DNA of 64,000 nt from Burhinus oedicnemus (taxonomy: Eukaryota; Chordata; Aves; Charadriiformes; Burhinidae): positions 1,915,759-1,979,758 of the forward strand of contig VFFE01007724.1 in assembly GCA_008921705.1 (NCBI GenBank). Reading direction: 5' to 3'. The notes under the pieces are model-generated. The model ran no database searches and was not told the DNA's origin. It saw only the letters and a list, made by a program, of their open reading frames with translations. Within the stretch, counting starts at the first letter, position 1. Each line of letters starts with the position of its first letter. Shown one piece after another: positions 10,946 to 22,953 of the stretch. The position numbers were made by a program, and so were the translations under genes.

Positions 10946-13239
10946 AGTGTTACACTGACAGACCAAAAAACAAGCAGCTCATGGCCTTTTTTTTTTTTTT
11001 TCCCCTAAATAACTAGTTCAATTTCTTTTGTTTTAAAGGTAGGAAGGAGTGACTTTTTATCTCAGAGCAGTGGGAAAAAAATGGCATAATATTCCTGCAT
11101 CTAATCATATTAAATAGAAAGGAAAAATGCCCTGCAGTTTTCAGAAAAGCAGGCAAAACTAGGACTCTGGCCAGCCACTCTTGTCATCATTTTTTAACAG
11201 GTCTGTGCTGCGAGGGTGGTCACGTTGCTTTAAAAGCAGGTGAACGGAGGTGAGGAAGTGAGGGGCTACGTGGTGACAGCAGAGGAGAAGGTGCTTCGGG
11301 ATTCCAAGTTCTGACTCAAAACGCCCAGCCCTCGATCCAGCATTCTTGTCCGGTATGAAACTACTCAGCTATTTCAAATTCGCTAAAATATCTTGACAGG
11401 GTAGCTCTGCTTTTCTTCTGCTGCCCAGCAGGTCCCAGGGGCGCCATGCCCGTACAGCATCCTGGTCCCGTGGGGGGCACAGCCGACCTGGGGAGACTTT
11501 CTGACACCAAACCGGGGCGGGAGCACACTCCTGCCCCACGACTGTCCAGCAAGACGCTTATGGCATATTTAGGTGTCCAAATACTGATTTCCTTGCAAAG
11601 AGCCACCCGCTTGCGCGGCCCCTCGGGGTTTCCTCGGGTGCATCTCACCCCAGCCATCATGAGCTGCGGTGCACAGCCACTTATAGCCAGCCGCCTGGCT
11701 ATAAATATATATAAATAAATTTTATATAAATAGAAATACTGAGCCTCGCATACAACGTTCACTGCAATGACAGCCTTTCGGGGAAGCGGGAGCGAAGGTT
11801 CGTGCGGTGTTAGTGGCTGAGCTTCAGCAACTACAACTTGCTTCACCGAAATGGGAGCACAGGGAGGCTTCCCTGCCGGCAGGAATTAGAATCGAGCATT
11901 ATCTGATCGCTCTCTGCAGCAATTGCACTTTGTTATTTTCCTCCTGTGAGTGACAGGGAAATGTCGTTAAGTGGAGGGGGGTGCGATCCCTTTCACGGAT
12001 TTACCCTCAGCAAGTGGGGGTATTTCTTATAAACTCTTCAGAAGCGCTCGATTCAGGGTTTTTGAAAGGTTGTCTCATCTTCATTCTGAGTCACTTTTCC
12101 ATCTTCTGGTTCCTGACACAGTGGCTTTTGCCAGGCCGGTGGTTCAGGCTGAACCCGCAGAGCGAAGCCCTCCTGAAGCTTCATTTAGCGATGGAAAGGA
12201 ACGCTGAGATTCCCTGGGAGAGATCTGAGCAAAAACCCTCAGGAAACAGAGTACGGGAAAAAGACGGACAAAGGTTAGGTTTATGGTATTTAAGTTAGCA
12301 TTTATATTAGTGCTAGTACTTGTTTGAAGGTCAGCATTTATTTCAGTAAACTGTCACCATCAGTGAGCCCTCCTGCCTTGCTTAGATGGGGAAAAGCATC
12401 CTAATTCTTGAAACACCAGCCTGACTTTTCACACTTGCACCCCAAGTCCCACTGCATTTTTAAAGCCCTGGAGATACGATGCTGCTCGTTACCCAGCTCC
12501 TTTGGCTCGCTGGAGACCGAGCCTCACCTTCCCGCACTGCGTGTGCCAGCCTCGGGCCTCCCAAGCTGCCGATGATGTCCTCTGCTACCTGATTTTTGGG
12601 AGGCTCCTCGTGACTCCGGAGGCAGTCCCGAGCGCTCAGCGTTTTGACGAGCAGACTTCAGAAGGCTGTCGTAAAGGGAGCGACCGTGACTTCTGATTGC
12701 GAAAACCAGAGATCAGGAGATTACAGCCCCCGCGCAAGTGGGTTTGTTTAGGGTGGTACCACTCGTAATGACTTTACTGACTGAGACAGCACTCGCGCAG
12801 CGATAGTCCGGGCAAGGACTGCCTTTAATTAGGAGCACTAAGGCTTGTTAAGTGACCGAGTATGGTACTGAGTCACGTCACATGAAATGGTGCAGAGACT
12901 GCTTAGGCCCAGGGAGTTAAGTCCTTCCTCTTAAAATCTTTCCGAAGACCATTCCCCTGGGAGGAGGAAGCCAGCGGAGGGTCTGGCATTGCAGCGCACC
13001 GTTCAAGCGGGTACCACAAATGTGGCTGGTCAGAGGCTAAAGAAGAGGATTTTGTGGGCTCCTAAGAACAAACATGCTGGAATATTACTTTAGTGGAGAC
13101 AGGCGGCTGGGGAGGGCATTTCTTCCTTGCTCACACAGTCCCCAAAACACTTTTTAACACCGGCCAGGCCTTTAAACAGCACACTTTTGCTTGGGATTTT
13201 GTAGTTCCGTGTAGATGGAAGCAGCGCCTGCAGCCAGTG
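10946..13239. other. Non-coding DNA, no gene seen
   Basis: A T-run near 10987-11002 and a short AT-rich 'tata/ataaa' stretch near 11700-11740 are the only simple sequence. Open frames (11361-11846 minus, 11981-12298 plus) have no recognisable domain. This would be the intergenic space between the two divergent genes if the synteny inference is right. Confidence 0.45.
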
Positions 13240-13500
13240 ACCTTAGGATGCTCTCCCCCTGACTTGCAGAGAGCTCCGAGCGAGCGGAGGCTGTGCTGGG
13301 ACGGATGCAGAAGGGCAGTGGCAGGACCTGCCTCTCCCCGTGCATGGTCCCCTCCTGCCCAGCCTGGCCACCCTGGGCAGCTTGCTCCAGGAGACCTCCT
13401 CCCATCCTCGGTCGTGGCTGTGTAGGGAGGAGGAAGCCTTTCGAAAGATGCGACAGAGCCAGCGAGCCTCGGTTCCTGGTTTGGGGGACGATAAGGTGTC

Positions 13501-13518
13501 TTCTGGGAATTGTAGTTC
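13501..13518 (-). promoter_or_regulatory. ZNF143/Staf motif, exact core
   Basis: On the minus strand the sequence is AACTACAATTCCCAGAA, identical over this length to the canonical ZNF143 (Staf)/THAP11 promoter element. The flanking 13240-13500 segment is GC-rich with scattered CpG. Such motifs are strongly concentrated near transcription starts in vertebrates. It could belong to a minus-strand promoter (alternative PLD1 start) or to an unannotated transcript; no exon is recognisable beside it. Confidence 0.65.
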
Positions 13519-13530
13519 CTGGGAAACACA

Positions 13531-16500
13531 AATTCGCAGCCTTCCTCGAAAGGCGAGCCAGGAAAGCTGGCAGCCTGCTCCTGTTTCCATTGCTCCAGTG
13601 CGAGGGAAAATGTGTTGAAATTAAGAGAGGGAAATTTTTATGGGCAACTCCACTTGGAAATGAGCAGACTGCAGTAGGAAAACTCGAACACGCTTAGGAG
13701 AATTAGACACCAAGGAAGAAACTCTTTCTGCCTTGATGAGGATCGGAAAGGGCTGGTATTTCTTGGGCTCTGCAGTCAAAGGGAAACTAGTCGTGGGCTT
13801 CACGAGGAGGTACAAGGTCTGCTTGAAGAGGGAGCGTTGGCTGGCCAGAGACCCAGGCACAGCTAAGCCCTCATGGCTTAAGGGGCAGAGTTGAAGAAAG
13901 TAGCTTTGCAAAAAGGAGATGGAGAGTTTGGACCCCAACCTCCACCCGCCCAGTGGAGAAGAGCTCCTCTGCCTGCTGCTTTTCCCTGGGGATGAGGCCT
14001 CGGGGCTGCAGGGCTGTTAAACAGAAACTGCAGACACCGCTAAAGGAAGAACCTGTTGGTAAAAACTAAGAATTACCGACAAAATGCGTGCAGCAGTTGT
14101 TTGTGGTTTACGTAAGTGACCGCAGTGTTTGTATGCTGAAAGAGGCGGAGGAAGTGTTTCTAAGGACGGCTGCGAAGAACTGAACACGGCACAGGAGTCA
14201 GGCTGGTAAATCAAAGAGCAGACGCTACGTTTGCCCAAAGCTTCAAATACTATTTTGGGCAAAGTGGTTTATACTCTTATTCTGGAAAAGACTGTTACGT
14301 CCTTGTTTGTAAGAAGAGATGCTGTCCTCTGGCTATGCAAAATCCCATACAATATGTTCTCTGGGAAGTCTGCATGCATTACCCAGAAGTCCTGGAGTCC
14401 GCCAGGAGAGTAACCACCTTTCATAACCCTGCTCCAACTCACCCGCACAGCCACCAGCCCCGCCAACCCAGACCCTTTGGTCCATGCCTGGTTGTGGCCC
14501 TGGACTACACAGGTCCCAGCAGGACCGGGCTCTTGCTGGAAAGCCGTATTTATGTGCAAGCAACTCAGCTGTGGAGGTCTTGGTTTCATTACTGACCTTG
14601 GCTCGCGCGTGGCTGCTGCCGCGTGTCCTCGGCAGCCTCTCTGCGCCTGGTTAGAGGGCTCCATATGTCCAGAGCTGTGTGAGAAACTGCCGTTACTTAC
14701 CCTGCTCGCCTGGGTTGGGGCAGAGCATCAACGGGAGCATTGCACTTACAAACTGCTCACTAAATAACTGGAAATAATAACCGGTGAAGACATTTATGAG
14801 CTGAGTGGGGCCCTAGGACAATAACGGGTAGTTGATGGTAGCTCATTCGTTACCATCTGCACGTATTGCCAGTAAAGCTGCCGCCAGCAGTCAGAACCAC
14901 AGCCTTCCAAAGACCCCTTAGACATTATTTTCCACTGTTACAAATTTAATTACCTCTTTTCCCCTCAAGCAGCACAATACAAAAATATTTTTCCAGGTAA
15001 TGTAGCCATTTTCTAGTTAAAGAAGCGGAGAGAACGCTAAAACAAAAAAGCATGCCTAAATGAAAACTGTTATTCTCATTTTCTACATGGACATTTTGGC
15101 AATTGCTTCTTCTCTGAAAGGAACAATCCTTTTGTTGAGCACCGTAATTCATGGGCTTCTAAACCAGAACACTGATGGATGGATTCTTGAAAGGTGGAGT
15201 TTAATCGGAATCCCCACGTCTTTCTCTGGATCTACCAGGCTGGCAGAAGTTCAGATGGTAACAGCCGTATTTTCTTTTTCAAGAAGAAGCTGTTGTGATC
15301 TCTGGTTCTCCTTCCCCACGGCTGGCAGGTTCGCAGGGCTCTTGCATTTTTGGGAGAGGGACATTCTGCATTATAGGAGAGCACTGAACAAAACTGTAAG
15401 GAAAGAATCAGATGAAGGAAGAGAAATATGATAATAACGTATCGCCCAGAAGCACCTCCAGGTCAAAACATCCCTTTTCTTTCTCCAGAAATCAGAGCTG
15501 GCCACGAAGGGTTTGGCACGGCGAGGTGGGGGCAGCAGCTCTGAGCACCCAGGTTAAGCTGCTGTCGAAATCAGGGCTTTGGGACGGCTGTAGCCACTCC
15601 TGGGGTGTTCCCAGATAACGGCCCCGTGCCGAGGCATGGATAGCAGCACACTGTGCAGCCCGGAGCAGCCCGGTCAAGGTCTGGGTTTGAGCCCGGAAAG
15701 CCGCCCGTTCGTGTCGGTGCGAGTTGATTTCTGCATGAAGATAATCTTTGTGCCTCTGATGCAGCCCAGCGTCTGGTTTCCAGAACAATCTGGTAATGGA
15801 GTTATTCTTTTTGTTAATTATACTATCCAAATAGAAACTTATGGACCTGATTTTCTGTTGTTAGGAAGCAGGAAATTAATCATACCAGCATACAGATGAC
15901 AAGATTGAGTAAAGACTCAGCTGTTGTACCAGCAGTTCAGCCTGTCTTTCCCAGAAAGAAAATGTTTCGGGTATCCCATGACACCATCCTGCCATGTAGT
16001 TTTCCCGGGGTCCTGAATTTCCCAACACTGCGATGTCTGCCCCCAGTTTGAGGTGAATAAAGTGATGTTGACTCACCAGTTATTCAGTTTATCGTCTCAG
16101 TGGTAGCATTAATACCTTCCCTGTTCAGTGGTGTAATGTTTTATGTGCAAAATGCACCTGAGGCTCAGGAAGCCTTACTAGCCTGATTTCTGAGCCTTAC
16201 TAAATCCTTGCCAGGATTTGGGAAAACCAACGTTTGTAGAGAGGGTGCCTCCTGCACTGAGCTGCTGGTGGAAAGAGATGGATGAAGAAACACCCCAGAA
16301 TCCATGGGCTCGAACCAGGTCCTCTGCAAAGCAGCCCTTCTCTGCCATGTCCAGAAGGTGCTGAGGAAGAGTCGTTGTCGAGATGCTCAACAGAGATGCT
16401 CCGCAGATGAGCTGGTAGCTCCGTGCAGCTCCGCTGCAAGGGGTCTAAGGTGCAAGAAGACAGATAGGGCCGTTAAGGCTGACCTCCTGAGCACACAGCT

Positions 16501-17018
16501 TACCTCTTTGTCCTACAATTTGGACTGAAGCTTCCCTTTCACAGCAACACCTCATCTGGGTTTAAGGACTCCAAGTCATAATGGTTCTACCCTCCTTGCT
16601 CAGGAACCGCTCTGCCTAATTACCTTGTCAGCTAGGATAATTCTGCTTTCAAAGCTGAATATTTCTATTTCAGCCTTTACCTGTGGGACCTTGTTACGAA
16701 AGAAAAGCACTTCTACCATCACGTATCTTTTTCATACGTAGGGGCCTGGAAACCCTGCTTATACCCGCTGTCCCCTCCCCAGGCTGCATCTGTGAATTCG
16801 TTCCTCTATTACGCGCACAGTTCATTGCACGTAATTCAAGGGGGAGCTGTTTAAACTGAAAGCACGGAAGCGCCCCGTTGGACCACTGGATGTAGGGTGA
16901 GGAGGACCGACTGGTGGGACGCCCACCAGCAGCTCACCCCACGGGCACTGCAGCATCCCTGGGACACCTCGGGTTTGCCCTCCGGCGGCGTGGGGACGGA
17001 GAGCGCGCGGGCACATTC
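13531..17018. other. Non-coding DNA, no gene seen
   Basis: Only unrecognisable open frames are present (14269-14664 minus, 15060-15431 plus, 15492-15830 minus). A GC-rich patch lies at 16860-17015. No repeat family is recognised. Confidence 0.5.
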
Positions 17019-17080
17019 GCCTTATACAATACGATACGATCGTATATGATATATAAGGCTAATACACATTAGCCTTATAT
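17019..17080. repeat. Cluster of inverted repeats (hairpin)
   Basis: A perfect 13-base stem (17051-17063 with 17068-17080) closes over a four-base loop. Eight bases at 17019-17026 (gccttata) can pair alternatively with 17053-17060. Between them lies a perfect 12-base palindrome, ATACGATCGTAT (17034-17045). The AT-rich cluster begins abruptly after a GC-rich patch. It may be the remnant of a small inverted-repeat transposon or a cruciform-prone site; no terminal duplication was identified. Confidence 0.7.
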
Positions 17081-20000
17081 GAAACGATCCAAGAATCGCC
17101 AAAAGGCTCCGGCTCTGTCTTTCTTTGATAAAAAGGCAGCCAGAGAATTGCCCTCTCCCACGAGCCCCGGCGCTCAGCCTATGGGATAATATAGGCTGGC
17201 CTTTTCTCTGCAGCTGTATTGTTTCAGCGCTTGGAAAATAGCAGCAGGCTGAGCAATGAGTCATCTGTCACTAGATGGGGTTAAAGTAATTTCCGTTTCC
17301 CGTTGCCATGGGGAAATCAACGTCCTAAGATTTGTCCTTTCTCCCACTCAAACATGTGGGAGTGGAAAGCCTGAAACCCAGCAGGGCTAAACAGTTTTTT
17401 CTTAATTTTTTATATGTACTTCCCCCCCCCCTTATAAACAAACTTTCCTCCGTGGCCTTGCAGCTGTCAGTCTGTTCCCGGAATCGTCCAGTTAACGATG
17501 TCATTCCCCTTGGATTGCAAAAAATCCAGAAGCAGAGTTTAAGTAAATATTTGACATTCATATGCGAGTTGCTTCATGTTATCACTTGTAAGAGCCTCCG
17601 TTGCTTGTAAAGTTTTATGTGTACATTTGAGGGGGTTATAAACTTGATATTATACAAATAAAAGTGAAACTTCAAACAAAGTAAATTAAAGTAGCAGCTC
17701 ACCCAGCATTCAGAATATAGTGAATAACAGAGACAGGAAAGAGGAAATTGCAGTAAATACCGCTTAAAAGCCTCGCTAATGTATAGCTTATATGAGTAGC
17801 CGCATAGCAACATCTAGTGTTGATCAGGGATATAGCTGGAAGTTACCGTCATACTTCTTTAATGGCAGTTGGATGAAATCTGCGGGCAGGGAACCGGCTT
17901 TTCCCGGACCACCACCCCACTACCCAGCCACAACCCCAGCTCCTTCTCCCGTGTGTTTCATAACACGTCATTTTTTTCACGCGCCGTGTCGCTGCCTTCG
18001 TTAGCTTTGCAGAAGTGCAATCATCTGGTAATGCTCTCAGTCTGTCTAGATCCTAATGAAAATTATTGTGGTTATATTTAAGAGCCGACTCAATGTGGTT
18101 CAGTGCAATGGCGGCCAAAACTTTTAGCATCTGAACTGATATTAAGAAAGCGATTTCTGCCCGACAGCTGATGACGTTACCAACTGTACCATAAAAGCCA
18201 GGGCCAATTAAACATTGCTGTCAAAGGGGCAGAGTGCTCAGAATTACACTTTTCCCCGGCAGCAAGTGTAAGGTGGCAATGCTACGGGGTGTGCGAGAGG
18301 AGGCTGTGCTTGCGCTCTCTGCGTTACCCCGTGAAGGCAGGCGTTACTGTATTGCCCACAGTTGAAGACCACCTATAGAAAAATCGATTGAGGCGCATCT
18401 CGACTCTATCACCACATCCCATGTAGACGCTTCTTTTCATTTAAAAGACACCTGATGCTCAAAGTTCCTTGCTACTTAGCTCCTTTGGAGGTATACGTTA
18501 TGGATTAACGTTAGTTTTGATTAGCTAAGTGTAACTAAACCAATTAGTTAAGTTTAACTAAACTAATCAAGTTTAACTTAACATTTCTTTGGGTTTTTAG
18601 TTTAGGTTTAATTATTTTTAATGGCTTTGTTAAACTCACGCAGTTTCTTTCATATAAGCAAGCCCTTATATCAGGGCTCACTGAGGACTATTTAAATAAA
18701 ATAATTCTCCTTAGCCTGCAGCTCCTCTTACACGGGGTTTGCTTCATCTTCAGTAAAATAACATCCTTTGGGTTTTCTCAAACAAAACAAAATTCATGAA
18801 TGGCTGCTTTCCAAATCCAGCTCTGTCTTGCAACACCCTGTGAACAGATTTTTTTGCCACGTTTAAGTTTATTACATGATCTAATTAGCATGACTGTGTA
18901 GGTGCGTGGAATGCACTGGGGGAGAGGAAAAATACAAGTGTACAAAATGCTGTTCTATAATTTGCTGTGGGGACACGCTTATTAAAGACACAGACCCGGA
19001 TCGTTCTCCGGATACTTTTCAACAGGATTTTGGGAGCCAGCAGTTGGGCAAGGAAAAAGAAAGGACATTTAAGTCCATAGCAGAGGAAACGGTAAGAGCA
19101 GGAATGACTGAATGCCACCTGGTTTTTATGACTTAAAAATAAAATTACAATTTTAAAAAAGTTATTAATTCTATACTCACATTTGTTGCTTTTGTCTCCA
19201 GATAAAACAATTCAGTAAAATTCAAGGCATGACTCAAAGCGAGGGCTGCAAACTTGTCAGCTACGCTGCGAGGCTCGCTCTTCATCAGAAAATGAAATAC
19301 AACTTCTAATTAATAGCAAGAAAATGGAGATTGTTACCCATTCTGGCCGTGAGAAAGGCATTAGGGTGTCTGTTGGAAAGATGCAGCCAGAGCAGAGATC
19401 GGAGCTCTGCTTCATGTTATTAAGACATTCACGCTGCCCTAACCAAACTAAATGGGAAGCAAGTAACATAAAGCTATGGGGCTCTCTTTCGTCCTTCTGC
19501 ATGCGTGAAATGGCATTTGAAAGTTACGTGTGATCTTTCAGAGCCTTTAAAGGGGTCAGGCACTCGGTGCATCTGGTGTGCCGATCTTCTCGTTCAGGAA
19601 CATGAAGTCATCCTCCAATTTGCGTTCCCCAGTCAAGAATGTGTAATTTTCCACGTGTCCCTTTACTGACTTGCACATTGAACAGAGATTAATATTAATT
19701 TCGCAGAAGATCGGGCACATTTAAGAAAATTAGCAAGCCCTGCTAATTGTGTTTTAATTAAACTAGAAGTGGAATAGCGTTTGATAAAGAGGGCTGATGT
19801 TATTTGAATAAACACGCTCCACACAGCCTGCTGCGCTATGCCACATGCCAGTTCAGTGCCGAATCCCACCCGACGGGGTGAGATGGGTATCAGAGGATCC
19901 TCAAAGGTGTAAGTTCAATGGTAAAATTATCACTTATTAAAATTGCCACTCTGCTGTCCCCTGCCGTGCGGAGGGGACGTTGCCATTGCAGTGGCCCGAG

Positions 20001-20883
20001 GAGCCAGCACCGTGCAAGCTGCCTTACCCCAAAGCCCGACCGTCCCGTTTGAGTCTCCTTTAGGAGGAATCGGGATGTGCCCTGGGGCACGTGGTGGTAC
20101 CCAATGCCACCCTGGCTGGTGGCAGCACTCCAGCCGGGAGGCCACAGGTCTGAAATGAGTTTGATGGTTATCAGCAGCGTGCCTCGGGGATTGCATATGG
20201 TAAAGTACACAACACGATTGCTTTGCCTCCTGCAATCAAAATATTTGCTGTGGCAAGCAGGGAGAAACAGGGCTCCAGCCTGATGAGCCGCGGGAGGCAC
20301 CCTGCTCTAATCCCTTTGAAATCAAAGGCCTTTCCCCCATCGTGCCCAGGAACAGATCCTAGGAGCGACCACCAGCCTCCAAAGCGCCTCTCAAAGCTCT
20401 CAGAGCCCTTATCTTTCGCATTTGGGGCAATCAAAGACGTCAACAGCGTTAGCTGTGTGATAAAGTAGATTTCAAGTCACAGGCTGGAGCCTATTCCCTC
20501 TAAATTTCCTTGCTACTAACACGTTACACCAACATTCTCTCTCCCTGGGGAGAAGGTGGTCCTGCTCTGGAGGACGCATCCGTGTCCTGCAGAGGCTGCT
20601 GGCACCGAGGGTGCCGGTTTCGTGCTGGCTGCGATGGGCAGGGCAGCGTTGGAAACAACAACCCCGGCTGCTGTCAGCAAGCTTCTGGCTCTCTCTGCAC
20701 CGGGAAGCGGTCTGTCCTCTTGGGAAGACGGATGAAGGAGTAATTCAGAAATCACAGGATGGGCTTTCTGCAGCTGAAAGCGAAGGGCAAGGAGTCAGGA
20801 AAAAAAAAAACGTATTCCTGGGGGTGAAGGGGGCCTTATTTACTACACTGTAATACCTTCTGTTTCTGTAGGAACATCTGAAG
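17081..20883. other. Non-coding DNA upstream of TMEM212
   Basis: Mixed sequence with an AT-rich section at 17560-19800. A C-run of about ten lies near 17422. The frame 18906-19136 (plus) has no recognisable domain. I see no exon here. Distant regulatory elements for TMEM212 could lie here but none stands out. Confidence 0.45.
18547..18582. repeat. Imperfect palindromic AT-rich repeat
   Basis: GTTAAGTTTAACT (18547-18559) is mirrored by AGTTTAACTTAAC (18570-18582), 13-base arms with one mismatch, within a longer run of related 'taacta/tttaac' words from 18500 to 18615. It is simple AT-rich repeat structure. Confidence 0.55.
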
Positions 20884-20919
20884 ATAAACAGAATAGTGCT
20901 TCGTCGTGCCAGGTAAACA
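20884..20919 (+). promoter_or_regulatory. Pair of forkhead motifs before TMEM212
   Basis: ATAAACA (20884-20890) and GTAAACA (20913-20919) both fit the forkhead core RTAAACA used by FOXJ1, the activator of motile-cilium genes. They lie about 110-150 bases before the TMEM212 start codon. TMEM212 is a cilium-associated gene in mammals, so the location is suggestive. Seven-base motifs are common by chance, and no TATA box or other core promoter element is seen. Confidence 0.3.
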
Positions 20920-21032
20920 GCTCTCACATGCCATGGCTACGGTCTCTAAGGAGCTTCTGTTTATTATGAACCGTCTCTGCCTCAGCGTTAGCTACAAACC
21001 CTCGCTGTGAATCCAGCAGGGAGAGGCTCACA

Positions 21033-21206
21033 ATGAAAGTGAAGAGCTTGTATGAAGTTACCAGAGGGATACTTATTACCTTTGGGATTATAAGCTTTTT
21101 TTTTTTTTCCCCCGGAATTTTTGCTTTTTTCGCTGCTTTTTCTTATAAGCCCTGGTTCATTGGATGGAGCGTTTGCCTTGCCGGTCCCATTTGGAATGGA
21201 GCTTTG
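21033..21206 (+). pseudogene. TMEM212: TMEM212 exon 1 (gene disrupted downstream)
   Basis: This exon encodes the first 58 residues of TMEM212, a small multi-pass membrane protein of unknown biochemical role found in ciliated tissues. Recognition rests on the conserved block FSYKPWF-x-GWSV followed by PIWNGAL at residues 36-58. The ATG at 21033 gives the family-type N-terminus (LYE..RGILITFG), and the exon ends in GCTTTG followed by a GTAGGC donor at 21207. A first membrane helix spans roughly residues 11-35; a second begins near residue 40. A run of 13 T then 5 C (21096-21113) encodes Phe-rich residues 22-27 and makes this helix a few residues longer than in mammals. The exon itself is open, but the later exon carries stops and a frameshift, so the gene is called disrupted. 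Forkhead motifs lie 110-150 bases upstream. Confidence 0.85.
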
Positions 21207-22897
21207 GTAGGCAGAACAAAAGTGTTATCAAAGAAAAGATGTTAGTGATGCTACAGAGACTTTGAAAAGTCAACTATGTCTGAATTATTTATTTCCTAGG
21301 TCCTGTGAACTCTCTTTAAACAGAGAAAAGCTTAGAACTACATGAAACTAAAGCAAGAGGCTTCCTGGAGACTCTTGATAAGTTTTAAATTTGCAGTAAA
21401 TATTGGTATATTGATTGTTATCATGACCTGCTGATTTTTAATTTCCCTTTACAGAGAAAACCCGAACTTTGTTGTTCTGAACCAAATTTGGATTGTTAAA
21501 AGGGTATAAACGTAAATTAACATCCCCAGGGTTATGCTGGTGTAATTAAGATCATTGTTTAGCTCTTCTCTTTGGTTCATTTCCTAAGCTTTTGCATTTC
21601 CAAAGGGATGTTGGAAGTGATGCAATGAGACAAGTGCAATAAGCTTTACAGAGTAAAAGCTCAGGTAGGCACGTGGCCCTGAAACCCTCATCCTCCTCAC
21701 TGAGAGCGTGGTGCATGCCTGGTGCCTCCTCACGGAAACCTGGTGCCTCCTCACGGAAACTGGCTGGTTGCACAACGTAAAAGCCAATGAAGTTTTTTGG
21801 GACGAGGTCCTGTGGCTGAGAGGTTTGAGAGGTGCTGGTGGCCCTGTGGCAGCAGGTGAAGCACCGAGGAAGCTGAGTCCAAAGGGGGTTGGAGGAAGGG
21901 TGAGTCTTCTCTCCCTTACCCCAATGGTTGGAGGGGAGGATCTCCAGGGGACTCCCACCCTTGGTTTTGCAGTGGACTTGATAGTATTCGTGTGATTTGG
22001 ATGGTAATGATTTAGCCATTGGGTTTTATACCCATGTACTCCCACTGCATGGCTGGTAAACCATGAACCAGTTTGTTCTTTTCTTTTTAATCCAAAAGGA
22101 GGGAGAAAGAGTGTTTTCATGGCACTGTCATTTCTGATGTCCTCATACCAAGGATTTGACTCCAGTACTTTATGGCTTTCCTAGCCGTCCATCAACCTTG
22201 GGATGTTTATTTTTCTTCAAACATAGCTGTTTGCAGCACGCTAACAAGAAGTGAAGATGTTTTAACACTATTTGTTTACTGAAGACATCAAAGCCTTCTC
22301 CCCCCACCCCGCAAGCCTTCTTTGAGTCGGTACAATCTGCAAACAGCCGTGCAACACCAAGGTGTGCCTTGTGTAGAGCAAAATAAAACCACAGAGCACG
22401 GAAGATACAGATATTTTCTTATCTGAGGCTCTAAATTTAGCTCTGCCTCATCTCTCATTCTTCAGCTTCTCAAACTGTTTGTTCCTAAGAGAGCCCTGCA
22501 GTTTCAGCAGACCTTCCTATTGCCTTCAAGTTGTGTGGAAGAGTATGACTGCAAATGTGGACAGCGGCAGCGACGGCAGCTAATCTAAACCCAGTATTTT
22601 GTAACATCTATGAACAGATGTATTTCCTCGTTTCACTTTGACGGTCGAGATGCCATGCTACGCTATTAGGAAGTGGCACTCTGAATTTTTTGCATTAGGT
22701 CCTGTCAGCTTTTGGTTCAGACCCAGGATGTGGGTGCTGGGCAATACGCAGTGGTGGAAATGACAGATGTTGGCAGCAAATTAAATAATAAGATCGGCTG
22801 AAAATAACATCCTGAGAAATACCGGGGCATCCTTTTTATGGATTTCCTAGATGTGTTGAGGTTATTTTAAGGCCAAATGAACTCCCACTCCTTACAG
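21207..22897 (+). other. TMEM212 intronic sequence
   Basis: This lies between exon 1 and the candidate second exon. It holds a perfect two-copy 21-base tandem duplication (21718-21759) and otherwise nothing recognisable; the open frames at 21552-22120 (minus) have no known domain. Confidence 0.55.
21718..21759. repeat. Tandem duplication, 2 x 21 bases
   Basis: Two identical back-to-back copies of a 21-base unit beginning cctggtgcctcctcacgg. Perfect identity implies a recent duplication or homogenisation. Confidence 0.9.
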
Positions 22898-22953
22898 TAT
22901 CAACAGGATTATTCCTTCTGTGGAACATAAGGCAGCGTAAATGTCACCATTTG
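22898..22953 (+). pseudogene. TMEM212: Possible degraded TMEM212 middle exon
   Basis: After a good acceptor (pyrimidine-rich, ending cttacag at 22897) a short frame reads VSTGLFLLWNIRQR, which resembles the part of TMEM212 following the exon 1 block (pattern I/V-T/S-T-G-hydrophobic run-R). Exon 1 ends on a codon boundary while this frame needs two bases to complete a codon, so the phases do not fit. No clear donor is seen at the expected end. It may be a relic with a shifted splice site, or a chance resemblance. The right boundary is approximate. Confidence 0.3.

Noticed and set aside
17304..17318. GTTGCCATGGGGAAA as an X-box upstream of TMEM212
   Set aside because: The second half-site lacks the required AAC ending and it lies 3.7 kb from the start codon.
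21393..21434. Frame AVNIGILIVIMTC followed by TGA, first considered as the TMEM212 middle exon
   Set aside because: There is no AG acceptor directly before the needed codon, and similarity to the family is weaker than for the 22898 candidate.
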